The notes under the pieces: generated by a model
What the model was told of the DNA's origin: nothing
Databases searched by the model: none
The model's input: only the letters and a program-made list of their open reading frames with translations
Made by a program: the position numbers and the translations under genes
Assembly (NCBI GenBank): GCA_021545665.1
Contig: JAJRTX010000195.1
Span: 1 to 15,616, forward strand
From: Zetaproteobacteria bacterium
Lineage (GTDB): Bacteria > Pseudomonadota > Zetaproteobacteria > Mariprofundales > Mariprofundaceae
Length of the DNA stretch: 15,616 nucleotides
Reading direction: 5' to 3'
Shown: piece by piece, positions 1 to 9,160 of the stretch
How positions within the stretch are numbered: position 1 is the stretch's first letter
Layout of the letters: the number at the start of each line of letters is the position of its first letter

Positions 1-864
1 GGTGAGAGCGACGAGTTTGTTCAGCCAACCTGTATCGTAGCGGATGGCGCCACACCGGTGTGCATCGAAGACGGTGATGTAGTGGTGTTTATGAATTATC
101 GTTCTGACCGGGCACGGCAAATAACACGGCCCTTTATTGACCAGGATTTTGATTGCTTCGAGCGGGATTACGTACCCAGACTGGGTCGCTTTGTCAGTCT
201 TACCGAATACAGCGCCGAATTCAATATTCCGGTCGCGTTCCCGGCCGAGCGCATGAATAATGTCTTTGGGCAGGTACTGGCACAGCACAGTATGCGCCAG
301 TTGCGTATCGCCGAGACTGAAAAATATGCCCACGTGACGTTTTTCTTCAATGGTGGCGTTGAAACACCTTTTGAAGGCGAGGACCGTATACTGATTCCGT
401 CACCACAGGTTAAAACCTATGACCTGCAGCCGGAAATGTCCGCGCCAGAGCTGACCGACAAGCTGGTTGCAGCAATTGAGTCCGCGCAATACGATGTCAT
501 AATATGTAACTATGCCAACCCGGATATGGTCGGTCATACCGCTAAACTTGATGCAACCGTGAAGGCAATCGAAGCGCTGGATAGTTGCCTGGGGCGCGTA
601 TATGATGCACTGATGGCAGCAGGTGGCGAAATGTTGATTACCGCAGATCATGGCAATGCCGAAAAACTGAGTGATCCGGAAACCGGTCAGGCGCATACCG
701 CCCATACCAGTAACCCGGTACCGCTAATCTATGTCGGTAGTCCAGGTGTGTTGCAGGATAAAGGCTGCCTGGCTGATATTGTGCCGACCATGCTGAGCCT
801 GCTTGGTATCGACAAGCCGACCGAGATGACTGGCCATGACCTGCTTGAACCCGCTACGGAATGA
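1..864 (+). CDS. gpmI: 2,3-bisphosphoglycerate-independent phosphoglycerate mutase, 3' part
   Basis: This is the C-terminal 287 residues of the cofactor-independent phosphoglycerate mutase, which interconverts 3- and 2-phosphoglycerate in glycolysis and gluconeogenesis in the cytoplasm. The frame is open from base 1; the GTG at 58 is an internal valine, not a start, so the 5' portion (the family is about 510 residues) lies outside the window. Seen motifs: the substrate-binding [11 protein letters not shown] near the left end, FFNGG, the metal-binding [13 protein letters not shown] (Asp and His), ITADHGNAE (Asp-His) and [11 protein letters not shown]. These belong to the alkaline-phosphatase-like metalloenzyme superfamily and bind two Mn ions. 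The stop codon overlaps the next start as ATGA. Linkage of gpmI to envC and yibQ is a known gammaproteobacterial arrangement. No frameshift is visible. Confidence 0.97.
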   Translation, partial: GESDEFVQPTCIVADGATPVCIEDGDVVVFMNYRSDRARQITRPFIDQDFDCFERDYVPRLGRFVSLTEYSAEFNIPVAFPAERMNNVFGQVLAQHSMRQLRIAETEKYAHVTFFFNGGVETPFEGEDRILIPSPQVKTYDLQPEMSAPELTDKLVAAIESAQYDVIICNYANPDMVGHTAKLDATVKAIEALDSCLGRVYDALMAAGGEMLITADHGNAEKLSDPETGQAHTAHTSNPVPLIYVGSPGVLQDKGCLADIVPTMLSLLGIDKPTEMTGHDLLEPATE

Positions 865-2135
865 GTCCGGGCGTTGGCATAGTTCTCTGCTGTAAGCTGT
901 TCACACCCTTCCCTGCCCTGAAACTTCGTAGCTGGAAACATCATATTTACCTAATAGCACTAACCCTGCTGTTTGTGTTATCGCCCGGCGCCCGTGCCGG
1001 GCAGAATCAGTCGTCCGAACTTGAAGCACTAAAGCAACGTATTGAGGACGCACGCGAGGAAATGCAGGGTACGCGCACCCGGCGCGATAGCGCACAGCAA
1101 TTGCTCAAGCACACGGAAACCCGTATCGGGAAAATTAATCGTGAACTGCGACGCTTGCGTCGTGACAGTCGCGCCACAAACAAAAATTTAAAGTCACTGA
1201 AGCGTCAGCAGGCAGCCGGGCAAAAAAGTCTGTCGAAGCAACGTGATTTACTGGCCAGTCAGATCCGGGCCCGTTATGTGATGGGCAGACAGGAACAGAT
1301 CAAGATACTGTTGAACCAGACCGAGCCGACCAAGGTACAGCGATCACTGGTTTATTACGATTATCTTAATCGTGCACGTTTACGAAATATCGATAGCGTC
1401 AATCAACAACTAATAAAATTACTGACTCTGGAAACGGAGATCCTGCAGCAGCAAAAAAAGTTTGAACAGCTGCTACAATCGCGTAAAAAGGCGCGCAATG
1501 ATTTAAAAAGCCAGCGTAAACAACGTAAAAAAATAGTCTCGGGCCTGAATAAAAAACTTAAAAACAAGCAAGTGGCTTTACAACGGTTACTTGAAAATGA
1601 AAGGCGTTTACAGCAGCTTATAACCGAAATTAATGATCTGAATGACCTGAATGATCTCAGGGAGCCGGAAGAAGCTATTTCACAAACGGCACGCGAACAG
1701 CGACCCTTTAGCCAGCTCAAAGGTAAACTGCGCTGGCCAACAGAGGGCCGCCTGCGTGCCTATTTTGGCAAGCGTCGCAGTGGTCGCGGCAACAGCTGGA
1801 AGGGGGTATTGATCAGTGCAGCCAGTGGCCAGCCTGTTTCGGCAGTAGCCTATGGCCGGGTAGCGTTTGCAGACTGGCTGCGTGGTTATGGACTACTGGT
1901 GATTGTGGATCACGGCGAGGGCTACATGTCTCTGTACGGACACAACCAGAGTATTTACATGGAAGTCGGCGAATGGGTTGATGCGGGCAGCATCATTGCC
2001 AGCGTCGGCGACAGTGGCGGCCAGACCCGGACGGCGCTGTATTACGAGATTCGACAGCAGGGCCAGCCGATTGATCCGCAGCGTTGGAGTGCTACCCGAA
2101 AACCGCCTTTGGCACATACCGCGTCAAGACCTTGA
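861..2135 (+). CDS. envC: EnvC-type murein hydrolase activator (degenerate LytM/M23 domain)
   Basis: Periplasmic activator of the cell-division amidases AmiA/AmiB (role known from E. coli EnvC). Of 424 residues, about 25-46 form a signal peptide ending ...GARA, about 50-265 are charged coiled coil, and about 291-410 form the LytM domain. Its text ([41 protein letters not shown]) closely follows E. coli EnvC (419 residues). The zinc ligands of active M23 peptidases are replaced: Trp313 for the first His, Leu317 for Asp, Tyr394 for the last His. It should therefore be an activator, not an enzyme. His361 (YGHN) is retained. The start overlaps the gpmI stop by 4 bp, suggesting translational coupling. 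At 1632-1658 a 9-bp unit occurs three times in tandem and encodes NDLNDLNDL in the coiled coil. The n-region before the hydrophobic core is unusually long, but no better in-frame start was seen. Confidence 0.95.
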   Translation: MSPGVGIVLCCKLFTPFPALKLRSWKHHIYLIALTLLFVLSPGARAGQNQSSELEALKQRIEDAREEMQGTRTRRDSAQQLLKHTETRIGKINRELRRLRRDSRATNKNLKSLKRQQAAGQKSLSKQRDLLASQIRARYVMGRQEQIKILLNQTEPTKVQRSLVYYDYLNRARLRNIDSVNQQLIKLLTLETEILQQQKKFEQLLQSRKKARNDLKSQRKQRKKIVSGLNKKLKNKQVALQRLLENERRLQQLITEINDLNDLNDLREPEEAISQTAREQRPFSQLKGKLRWPTEGRLRAYFGKRRSGRGNSWKGVLISAASGQPVSAVAYGRVAFADWLRGYGLLVIVDHGEGYMSLYGHNQSIYMEVGEWVDAGSIIASVGDSGGQTRTALYYEIRQQGQPIDPQRWSATRKPPLAHTASRP

Positions 2136-2470
2136 TTGTACCACTACTCAAAACAGGGATATTGTTGATTTCAAATACCATTATCATTTCCTGAAAGGGA
2201 ACAACTGTGCTATGTTGCGATCATATGTTATAAGGAAAGGTACTTATCCGGTACACATAGTTATGGGCTTGCATGGAACAGGTAGCTCTCACGGCTGCCT
2301 TTTTTGTATCACATTGGTACACAAAGCAATATTACAGATAAATGAGCAGAACCTGCCATTATCTTTTCCGGATAATTGCCGATACAAACAATATAGACAA
2401 TAGTGCCGGTGTTTACAGCAAGCCAGCCCAGGTTCGGGTAGTTTCTGTCATCAGCAGGAGAGATGTTTGA
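2136..2470. other. 335-bp intergenic region between envC and ctpA
   Basis: No convincing gene. A + frame open from inside envC to 2403 lacks family resemblance, is out of frame with envC and looks like a shadow. The gap holds a Rho-independent terminator (2281-2305) and an imperfect palindrome with 9-bp arms and one mismatch (GCCATTATC at 2355-2363, GATAATTGC at 2371-2379) that could be an operator for ctpA. A strong ribosome binding site for ctpA, AGGAGA at 2456-2461, sits 9 bases before its ATG. A TTATAA at 2228-2233 has no good -35 partner. Confidence 0.5.
2281..2305 (+). terminator. Rho-independent terminator downstream of envC
   Basis: GGTAGC (2281-2286) pairs with GCTGCC (2294-2299) with one G-T wobble around a 7-base loop, followed directly by six T (2300-2305). 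It lies 146 bp past the envC stop, so it either ends the gpmI-envC transcript after a long 3' UTR or ends a small RNA made from the gap. Confidence 0.65.
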
Positions 2471-3790
2471 ATGAGAAGCAGATCACGATTTTTTGCAACC
2501 ATTAGTCTGGGTGTGGTAGTTGGCCTGACGGCCAGTTTTGGCAGCGGGGTCCTTGCCAAACGTGCAATTGAAGACAATCAGATTCCACTGGAAGCCCTGC
2601 GATCGTTCACCGACGCCTATACGCGTATTAAAAATGACTACGTGGAAGAAGTGGATGACAAAAAGCTACTGGAAAATGCCATCCGCGGCATGCTCTCAGG
2701 TCTTGACCCCCACTCATCTTACCTGAATGGGGAAGAATTCAAGGACCTGCAAATAGGTACAACGGGTGAATTTGGTGGACTTGGAATCGAGGTGGGTATG
2801 GAATCCGGCTTCATCAAGGTTATATCACCGATCGATGATACTCCGGCAGAGCGCGCCGGTGTGCATGCCGGTGACCTGATTATCCGTCTGGATGATGAGC
2901 CGGTAAAAGGCAAGTCACTGAGTGACTCGGTCAAGATCATGCGCGGTAAACCAGGCAGCAAGATTGTTTTGACCATCATCCGTGAAGGTGAAGAAAAGCC
3001 GCTTAAGCTCACAATCATACGTGCAGTGATCAAGGTGACCAGTGTTAAAAGCCGTATGCTCGATAAAGGTTACGGATATATCCGTGTTACCCAGTTCCAG
3101 TCGAATAGTGGACCCAACCTGGTCAAGGCCGCGAGTGAGCTGAAGAAAAAGTACGGTGGACCACTCAAAGGTATGGTACTGGATTTACGAAATAATCCGG
3201 GTGGCGTGTTGAGTGCTGCGGTACAGATATCTGATGCCTTTATGGATAAGGGTCTGATCGTCTATACCGAAGGACGTGTAAATGATTCCAGATTACGTTT
3301 CAACGCAGCACCGGGTGATGTTCTGGATGGAATGCCACTGGTTATCCTGATTAATGGTGGATCTGCTTCGGCATCTGAGATTGTGGCCGGAGCACTGCAG
3401 GATCACAAACGTGCGATCCTGATGGGTACACGTAGCTTTGGCAAAGGCTCAGTCCAAACTATCATGCCTGCACGCGGAGGTACTGCCATCAAGCTCACCA
3501 CTGCTCGTTATTACACACCTAACGGGCGCTCTATCCAGGCCGAGGGAATTGAGCCGGATATTGAAGTGAAGCGCCGACGTTTGTCGGCGGTGGTAAAACC
3601 TGTTATCGAAACGCTGAAAGAAAAAGACCTCAGCGGCCATCTTACCAATGGTAAAGAGGGTGACAAGGATGACAAAAAAGGCAAGGCCGGTGATGCCAGG
3701 TCCGGCAAACTGGCACAGGACGACTATCAACTGTTCGAAGCGCTTAACCTGTTAAAGGGACTTAATATCGCCAGACAGTTTACCCCCTGA
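2471..3790 (+). CDS. ctpA: S41 family carboxyl-terminal processing protease
   Basis: Periplasmic or membrane-anchored serine protease of the CtpA/Prc class, 439 residues, which in other bacteria trims or degrades envelope proteins including peptidoglycan hydrolases. In order: signal sequence or anchor (residues 1-29, ending GSGVLA), N-terminal helical segment, PDZ domain (about 95-175, with GGLGIEVGMESG and AERAGVHAGDLI), S41 catalytic core, and a lysine/aspartate-rich tail (about 395-420) before a final helix. The Ser-Lys dyad is Ser300 in GSASASEI and Lys325 in GTRSFGKGS, 25 residues apart as in CtpB, with Gln329 four residues after the lysine. The start at 2471 has AGGAGA 9 bases upstream. 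Its place between envC and yibQ suggests a role in the same envelope-remodelling pathway; that link is inference. Confidence 0.96.
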   Translation: MRSRSRFFATISLGVVVGLTASFGSGVLAKRAIEDNQIPLEALRSFTDAYTRIKNDYVEEVDDKKLLENAIRGMLSGLDPHSSYLNGEEFKDLQIGTTGEFGGLGIEVGMESGFIKVISPIDDTPAERAGVHAGDLIIRLDDEPVKGKSLSDSVKIMRGKPGSKIVLTIIREGEEKPLKLTIIRAVIKVTSVKSRMLDKGYGYIRVTQFQSNSGPNLVKAASELKKKYGGPLKGMVLDLRNNPGGVLSAAVQISDAFMDKGLIVYTEGRVNDSRLRFNAAPGDVLDGMPLVILINGGSASASEIVAGALQDHKRAILMGTRSFGKGSVQTIMPARGGTAIKLTTARYYTPNGRSIQAEGIEPDIEVKRRRLSAVVKPVIETLKEKDLSGHLTNGKEGDKDDKKGKAGDARSGKLAQDDYQLFEALNLLKGLNIARQFTP

Positions 3791-3836
3791 TTCGTTAACC
3801 AGGTACCCGTCATCATGACAACCAGGGACGGCAATC

Positions 3837-4643
3837 ATGCGATTTAGCGTCTGGCTGTCAGCTTTGCTGCTGATATTGGCTGGTGCACCGCTATCAGCCG
3901 CGCAGCAGCCGGTTATTGCTATTATTATCGATGATCTCGGCATGCAGTACGAGCGAGGCATACAGGTTGCGGAGTTACCCGCAAATATTGCCTGTTCAAT
4001 CCTGCCGCATTCACCCTATGCAAAAGACATTGCCAGGCAGGCACATCGCCAGGGCAAGGAAATCCTGCTGCATCTGCCTATGCAGTCTGAACATGGCTAT
4101 ATACTGGAAGCGGGCGCACTGACCACCTCCATGAGCCGAGAGGATATGCAGAATGTGCTGCTACAGGACCTGGCCAGTATTCCCTACGTTCAGGGTATTA
4201 ATAACCACATGGGCAGCCTGCTTACACAACGACCAGAGGCAATGGACTGGTTAATGTATGCAGTCAAGCAGAAGGCCAATCTGTATTTTGTTGACAGTCG
4301 CACCACCGCAGCAACCGTTGCATTGCAGGCAGCACGTGCCCATCGTATACCCAGCACACGTCGTGACGTATTTCTGGATCACGATCCTCGTCCACAGGCG
4401 GTAAAACGCCAGCTCAAGCGCCTGCTGCACCACGCACGTAAATACGGTTCAGCAGTGGCTATCGGTCATCCGCACGTAGATACTCTGAAAGTACTGACAG
4501 AATGGCTGCCGACATTAAAGGCAGAAGGTGTTCAGCTGGTGCCGCTATCCAGTATTATCAAGCAACGCGAAAACAGGAGTCATCAGATATGGCACGCGTA
4601 CTGGTCCCCCTTGCAGAAGGCTGTGAAGAACTCGAAGCAGTAA
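3837..4643 (+). CDS. yibQ: YibQ-family divergent polysaccharide deacetylase (secreted)
   Basis: 268 residues with an N-terminal signal peptide (about 1-21, ending PLSAA), so periplasmic. It belongs to the divergent polysaccharide deacetylase family (Pfam Polysacc_deac_2). Recognisable blocks: AIIIDDLG with Asp32-Asp33, ILPHSPYA, LLHLPMQSE, GINNHMGS, FVDSRTTA and VAIGHPH. In NodB-type deacetylases the equivalent Asp and His residues bind the catalytic metal; the substrate of this divergent branch is not established. The start has AGGGA at 3824-3828, 8 bases upstream. It follows ctpA by 46 bp and its last 55 bp overlap the next gene, so co-transcription is likely. In E. coli yibQ directly follows envC; here ctpA lies between them. 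Confidence 0.92.
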   Translation: MRFSVWLSALLLILAGAPLSAAQQPVIAIIIDDLGMQYERGIQVAELPANIACSILPHSPYAKDIARQAHRQGKEILLHLPMQSEHGYILEAGALTTSMSREDMQNVLLQDLASIPYVQGINNHMGSLLTQRPEAMDWLMYAVKQKANLYFVDSRTTAATVALQAARAHRIPSTRRDVFLDHDPRPQAVKRQLKRLLHHARKYGSAVAIGHPHVDTLKVLTEWLPTLKAEGVQLVPLSSIIKQRENRSHQIWHAYWSPLQKAVKNSKQ

Positions 4644-5152
4644 CCGTCATTGACTTGTTGCGTCGCGCCGGCATCGAGGTTATTAGTGCCGGCCTGCAGA
4701 AAGGTTCGGTCAAGGCATCACGCGGCATTGTGCTGGTTCCTGATATGACGCTGGATCAGGCACTCGAAACGGCACAGGCAGACTACGATATGGTCGTTTT
4801 ACCCGGAGGCTTGCCAGGCGCCGATTACCTGAACAATGACAGCCGCATACAGGGTCTGATTAACGAGTTGAATCAACAACAACGCTATGTTGCAGCAATC
4901 TGTGCAGCACCAAAGGTGCTGGCCAGTGCCGGGCTGCTCAATGATAAAAAGGCCACGGCTTATCCAGGCGTTTTACAGGCACTGTCTGTGCCGGGCCTGA
5001 GCATTCAACAAGAATCGGCGGTTGTGGTTGATGATAAGATCATTACCTCGCGCGGTCCTGGCACTGCGATAAGTTTTGCGCTGGCACTGATAGAAATCCT
5101 GGCGGGTCAGGACAAGCGCAATGAAGTTGAACAAGGGCTGGCCTGCGGATAG
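4589..5152 (+). CDS. yajL: DJ-1/YajL family protein (ThiJ/PfpI superfamily)
   Basis: Cytoplasmic 187-residue DJ-1-like protein, close in length and text to E. coli YajL (196) and human DJ-1 (189). The nucleophile-elbow cysteine is Cys105 in VAAICAAPKV and the conserved acidic partner is Glu16 in AEGCEELEAV; LPGGLPGA and SRGPGTAI are also typical. Family members are described as chaperone and deglycase-like stress-protective proteins; the exact activity is disputed. The frame stays open upstream to an ATG at 4502, but the start at 4589 is chosen because DJ-1 homology begins there (MARVLVPLAEG) and AGGAG at 4575-4579 sits 9 bases before it. It overlaps the yibQ 3' end by 55 bp in another frame, implying translational coupling. 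The stop codon lies at the foot of a long hairpin. Confidence 0.94.
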   Translation: MARVLVPLAEGCEELEAVTVIDLLRRAGIEVISAGLQKGSVKASRGIVLVPDMTLDQALETAQADYDMVVLPGGLPGADYLNNDSRIQGLINELNQQQRYVAAICAAPKVLASAGLLNDKKATAYPGVLQALSVPGLSIQQESAVVVDDKIITSRGPGTAISFALALIEILAGQDKRNEVEQGLACG

Positions 5153-5185
5153 TATTTTCAGATTACGGGTCCATCTGAAAATATT
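5151..5185 (+). terminator. Long hairpin at the yajL stop codon
   Basis: TATTTTCAGAT (5153-5163) and ATCTGAAAATA (5173-5183) form a perfect 11-bp stem with a 9-base loop, extendable to 13 bp with a G-T and an A-T pair that include the last two bases of the TAG stop. The A/T-rich foot is followed by TATAAATAA, not a clean T tract, so it may be a weak terminator or a 3'-end stabiliser of the envelope operon transcript. Confidence 0.5.
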
Positions 5186-5233
5186 ATAAATAACCGGATC
5201 TGGAACAATTTAATCACCATCGTGGAAAATTTT

Positions 5234-7273
5234 ATGTCTAACTTTCGAATATCTTTATGGGTTATGTGTTTTTGCATTTCAGTGTGGGTACCGGCCGCTT
5301 ATGCTGAACAGCAAGACGTAGCTTCTGATCCAGCCACAGCCAGTTCAGCAGATGAAGCAGTCGAAAGTGACAAAAAAGAAGACGAAATACTGGAAATTGA
5401 GCGTATAGCAAAGCTTGAAACTATTTTAAAAGCCGACAAAAAAGACCTGAAGGACTTAAAGAAGAGTCTGAGTGGACGAGAAAGCATTCTGAAATTATTA
5501 CAGAATGCGTTGAATATGACCAAAAAAAGAATGGACATGCAGAAGGAGCTGCTTGCTATTGCGCAGGAGTCAGGAGAAACGGAAGAAGCGGCCACACTCG
5601 AAAAAGCAGTAAGCGAGGATGAAAGCGACTACTACCTGATAGCGGGTCAGACACAACTGGCATTTGAGGCTAAAAAAACGGTTAAGCACCAGATTGAGCT
5701 GATTAAGAACAGTATTATAAAAAAGCAACAGACACTTGATGAATTAAAAGGGGTAAAGAAGCGAGTCATCGTTGTGCCTCAACAAACGCCGGCATCTGGA
5801 GTCGGCACGGCCATGCATTCGGCTCAGGAGGGCGAATCAGCTTCACCCTCAGCCCTGCAGATTATGCTCCCGGGCATGCCATCTGTAACTTCTGGTTCGG
5901 GCGTCACCCCTTCAACACATGCACCCGGTGAGAAATTACAAACAGCTGAACAGGTAGAGGCACGCAAACAGGCAGAAAAGAGTACCAGAGAGGCACTAGA
6001 GGCCGAGCAGGTGGCGACTGATTATATCGAACAAAGTTCTGCACTGATCGAGCGAGTCAAGACAGATGAAAAAATACTTGAAACAGACAGGCAGTCTTTG
6101 TCTAACTTTAAAAAGATCCTGCTCATCCTGGAGAAAAGACTGCGTGAAGGTGAAAAAAACAGAGAAGACAAGGCGGTGCTTAATAAAATAAAAAAGAATA
6201 TCAGAATTGTTAAGGACGAAATCAAGAAACTGGGCAAGGAAATAGCAAGTCGTTCGGTCAATATTGAGGATGCACAGGGGGAGATGGTATCGCTAAGAGA
6301 AGACCAGGAGCTGCTGGCAGAGGAAGCACAGAAAAAAAGAGAGCAGGCTGAAAAGGCGCAGGAGCATGTAGTCTGGTTACAGAGTCCGTTACACCCAAAG
6401 AACCTGATTGCCTGGGCTTATACTCGAGGCCCGAGAGTGCTCATGGTGCTAATCTTTATGGCAGTACTGCTGTTCATCAATAGAATAACCGCGAGGAAGA
6501 TAAGCCGCGTAATGGCGCGTAAAAGTACACGCACAGGTGATATGAGCCAAAACAGGGCCGATACGCTGGCGCTTAGTTTGCGTGGTGCAGTGCGTGTAGT
6601 AATCGTATTTGGCGGTACCATTCTTGCGTTACAGGAGGCTGGTGTTGATATTAAAACAGTCCTGGGCGGCGCCGCAATACTCGGTGTTGCCGTTGCATTT
6701 GGTGCACAAAACCTGATGCGAGATTATTTCAATGGGTTAATGATCCTGCTTGAAGACCAGTATGAACTGAGTGATATCGTTACCATTAACAACATAACCG
6801 GAACAGTTGAGCGGGTGAGCATGCGCTCAACAATGCTTAGAGACCTGAAAGGTCAGGCACATTTCATTCCGAACGGCTCAATAACACATGTGACCAATGC
6901 TACTTTTGAATGGGCGCGTGCGGTGATGGAAGTTCCGGTAGCGTATAAGGAGAATGTGGATCAGGTTATGTCGGTTATCATGGAGCTGGCGAACGGTCTG
7001 CGTAACGATAGCGAGTTTAGTGCTGATATCCTGGATGATCCCGTTATGCTGGGCGTAAACAGTTTTGCTGAGTCTGCTGTTAATATCAAGTTTATGCTGC
7101 AGACCAAAGCTGACAGGATGTGGCCGGTACAGCGTGAAATGTTACGCCGTATTAAAAACAGGTTTGATGAGCTGGGTATTGAATTTGCTCATCCACAACG
7201 GATCATTTCGCAATACGCGCCCGTTGTAGATGCTGGATCAGAGGTTTATCGGGCAATTATCACTTTTTGCTAA
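5234..7273 (+). CDS. MscS-family mechanosensitive channel with large periplasmic coiled-coil domain
   Basis: Inner-membrane small-conductance mechanosensitive channel protein, 679 residues. In order: signal peptide (about 1-24, ending PAAYA), a long Lys/Glu-rich periplasmic coiled coil (about 40-385) broken by a Pro/Ser/Gly-rich linker (about 185-235), two transmembrane helices (about 395-416 and 443-463), then the MscS pore helix and beta domain. The pore helix reads [20 protein letters not shown], and [14 protein letters not shown] and [12 protein letters not shown] follow as in MscS. The organisation recalls MscK (KefA), but with fewer membrane helices and about 60% of its length. A GTG at 5222 could add four residues; ATG 5234 is preferred because GTGGA lies 7 bases upstream and it starts a standard signal peptide. 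The 3' end overlaps the convergent ubiB by 14 bp. Role in osmotic release is inferred from the family. Confidence 0.9.
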   Translation: MSNFRISLWVMCFCISVWVPAAYAEQQDVASDPATASSADEAVESDKKEDEILEIERIAKLETILKADKKDLKDLKKSLSGRESILKLLQNALNMTKKRMDMQKELLAIAQESGETEEAATLEKAVSEDESDYYLIAGQTQLAFEAKKTVKHQIELIKNSIIKKQQTLDELKGVKKRVIVVPQQTPASGVGTAMHSAQEGESASPSALQIMLPGMPSVTSGSGVTPSTHAPGEKLQTAEQVEARKQAEKSTREALEAEQVATDYIEQSSALIERVKTDEKILETDRQSLSNFKKILLILEKRLREGEKNREDKAVLNKIKKNIRIVKDEIKKLGKEIASRSVNIEDAQGEMVSLREDQELLAEEAQKKREQAEKAQEHVVWLQSPLHPKNLIAWAYTRGPRVLMVLIFMAVLLFINRITARKISRVMARKSTRTGDMSQNRADTLALSLRGAVRVVIVFGGTILALQEAGVDIKTVLGGAAILGVAVAFGAQNLMRDYFNGLMILLEDQYELSDIVTINNITGTVERVSMRSTMLRDLKGQAHFIPNGSITHVTNATFEWARAVMEVPVAYKENVDQVMSVIMELANGLRNDSEFSADILDDPVMLGVNSFAESAVNIKFMLQTKADRMWPVQREMLRRIKNRFDELGIEFAHPQRIISQYAPVVDAGSEVYRAIITFC

Positions 7274-8915
7274 ACAGGCCAGAGAGTAAAATCGTTCCTC
7301 CAAAGCCACCCAGTATCCAGCTTAACAGAGGCGCGCCGTAGATCATCGCCGGGGCATAATTATCCAGCGCCAGTATAATAAACGCACTGATGAGCAAGGC
7401 ACTACCGGCAATGGTGAGACGGGTCAGATGATGTGCATGTCTGAGTTCAGCATGTAATTTTTCGATTGCTTTATGATCGGCCGCACTTTGATTGGCGCGT
7501 GAGGTGTTTTCAGTGAGAAAGCGATGCAGCAGGCCTGGTAATTCCGGCATTTTTTCCGACCAGACCGGAATATTGTTGCGTATCTGACGCAAGAAGGCAC
7601 GTGGGCCGACCTGCTCACGCATCCAGTTCTCAAGAAAGGGTTTAGCGGTAGACCACAAATCCAGGTCCGGATATAGCTGACGGCCGAGGCCCTCAACATT
7701 CAGCAGAGTTTTTTGTAGCAAGGCCAGTTGTGGCTGAACCTCCATATTAAACCGGCGTGCTGTCTGGAAAAGCCGCAACAAGACCTGGCCGAATGAAATA
7801 TCCTTCAATGGACGATTGAAATTGGGTTCACAAACAGTACGGATAGCTGACTCAAACTCATCAACACGTGTGTCTGCCGGGATCCATCCAGACTCTATAT
7901 GCAGTTCTGCAACACGGCGGTAGTCGCTGTTAAAAAAGGCCACGAAATTTTCTGCAAGATAACGTTTGTCTGCCTCGGTCAGCGAGCCCATGATGCCAAA
8001 GTCTACTGCGATATAGTGCTCGTCATCAGCAACAAATATATTACCGGGGTGCATGTCGGCATGGAAAAAATTATGCTTGAAGACCTGCGTATAAAATATT
8101 TCGACACCATTTTCTGCCAGCCGCTTCATATCCACACCGGCTGCATGCAGTTTATCGATATCACCGATGGGTATGCCCGAGATGCGTTCCATGACCAGCG
8201 CGTTCTTGTGTGCGTAGTCCCAGTCTATTTTAGGTACATAGAGCAGGTCAGAGCCTTCAAAGTTACGACGTAACTGGGTCGCATTGGCAGCTTCACGCAC
8301 CAGATCCAGCTCATCATGTATGATCTTGTCGAACTCTCCGATGACCTCTACCGGGTGCAAACGTTTGCCATCTTGCCAGAAGCGTTCGGCCAGACCTGCA
8401 ATGGTGTACAGCAAATCCAGATCACGCTGAATGACAGGTTCTATGTCCGGGCGTAAGACCTTGACCACGACCTCGCGGCCATCGTGCATGGTTGCCGCAT
8501 GGACCTGCGCAATAGAAGCAGAAGCCAGAGGTTCTGATTCAAATGATGCGAACAGTTCGGTTACCGGTTTGCCAAAAGATTTTTCAATGATTTGTTGTGC
8601 CCGGGCAGAATCAAAAGGGGGAACCTGATCCTCTAGACGAATCAGCTCCTCGGCTATATCATCGGGTAATAAATCACGTCGTGTCGAGAGTATCTGGCCA
8701 AATTTGACGAAAATTGGACCCAGATCTTCCAAAGCTCGTCGGATGCGTATCCCACGTGCCAGCTTGCGGTCTCGCAACCAGTACCAGGGCGTCAGATACA
8801 TCATAAAGCGCACAGGCCGCAGCAGATGGGTAGCCAGGATCAGTTCATCAAGGCCATGGCGCACCAGTACCACATTGATATGAATCAAGCGAAATATCTG
8901 GGCTGGACGGAGCAT
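7260..8915 (-). CDS. ubiB: UbiB, ubiquinone biosynthesis atypical kinase/ATPase
   Basis: Membrane-associated UbiB/ABC1/ADCK-family ATPase needed for ubiquinone biosynthesis and lipid-intermediate handling. It has 551 residues against 546 in E. coli, with strong colinear similarity. Seen: GLDELI (21-26), the UbiB-specific KxGQ motif as [15 protein letters not shown] (Lys71), the alanine-rich loop [10 protein letters not shown] (131-140) that replaces the kinase glycine loop, Lys152 in [17 protein letters not shown] (285-294), the DFG-like VDFG (Asp305), and [19 protein letters not shown]. Two C-terminal transmembrane helices lie near residues 498-515 and 525-545. A GTG at 8924 would add three residues; ATG 8915 is chosen because it gives the same spacing to GLDELI as in E. 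coli. No strong ribosome binding site precedes either. The usual partners ubiE and ubiJ are not adjacent here. Confidence 0.96.
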   Translation of the reverse strand: MLRPAQIFRLIHINVVLVRHGLDELILATHLLRPVRFMMYLTPWYWLRDRKLARGIRIRRALEDLGPIFVKFGQILSTRRDLLPDDIAEELIRLEDQVPPFDSARAQQIIEKSFGKPVTELFASFESEPLASASIAQVHAATMHDGREVVVKVLRPDIEPVIQRDLDLLYTIAGLAERFWQDGKRLHPVEVIGEFDKIIHDELDLVREAANATQLRRNFEGSDLLYVPKIDWDYAHKNALVMERISGIPIGDIDKLHAAGVDMKRLAENGVEIFYTQVFKHNFFHADMHPGNIFVADDEHYIAVDFGIMGSLTEADKRYLAENFVAFFNSDYRRVAELHIESGWIPADTRVDEFESAIRTVCEPNFNRPLKDISFGQVLLRLFQTARRFNMEVQPQLALLQKTLLNVEGLGRQLYPDLDLWSTAKPFLENWMREQVGPRAFLRQIRNNIPVWSEKMPELPGLLHRFLTENTSRANQSAADHKAIEKLHAELRHAHHLTRLTIAGSALLISAFIILALDNYAPAMIYGAPLLSWILGGFGGTILLSGLFSKK

Positions 8916-9160
8916 AATTAGCACTATTCAGTAACTTACGACGGAAGTAAACGATACAGCAACAACGGCGCAGGTTCCAGTTTTGCTTGTGACCTAAAGT
9001 AATTTTGCATTACCGTAGTATGCAGGTTTGTGTATGTGTGCCACAGGTCAGGTAAACATGTAAACTATATAGTCATATGGGTGTTTCCAGCATGGAATTT
9101 AGTCATACTGGTACCATTAGTATTTGATGCAAAAAATAATATATAACGCAGGAATCAATC
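8916..9160. promoter_or_regulatory. Divergent ubiB/terB intergenic region with ordered repeats
   Basis: No gene seen. Two direct copies of TAGTCATA start at 9070 and 9100, exactly 30 bp apart (about three helical turns), and an inverted repeat TTCCA-GCA-TGGAA (9085-9097) lies centred between them. This looks like a regulator-binding array controlling terB and perhaps ubiB. No clean -35/-10 pair was found; the stretch before terB is A/T-rich (AATAATATATAA at about 9136-9146). The terB ribosome binding site is AGGA at 9150-9153. Confidence 0.4.

Noticed and set aside
58..60. Apparent gpmI start codon
   Set aside because: It is a GTG valine inside conserved mutase sequence; the frame remains open to base 1.
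1741..2090. EnvC LytM domain considered as an active M23 endopeptidase
   Set aside because: The three zinc-ligand positions are Trp313, Leu317 and Tyr394, so it should be catalytically inactive.
1903..2403. Open + frame of 166 codons overlapping the envC end and the following gap
   Set aside because: It starts inside envC in another frame, has no family resemblance or ribosome binding site, and its translated tail looks like non-coding DNA.
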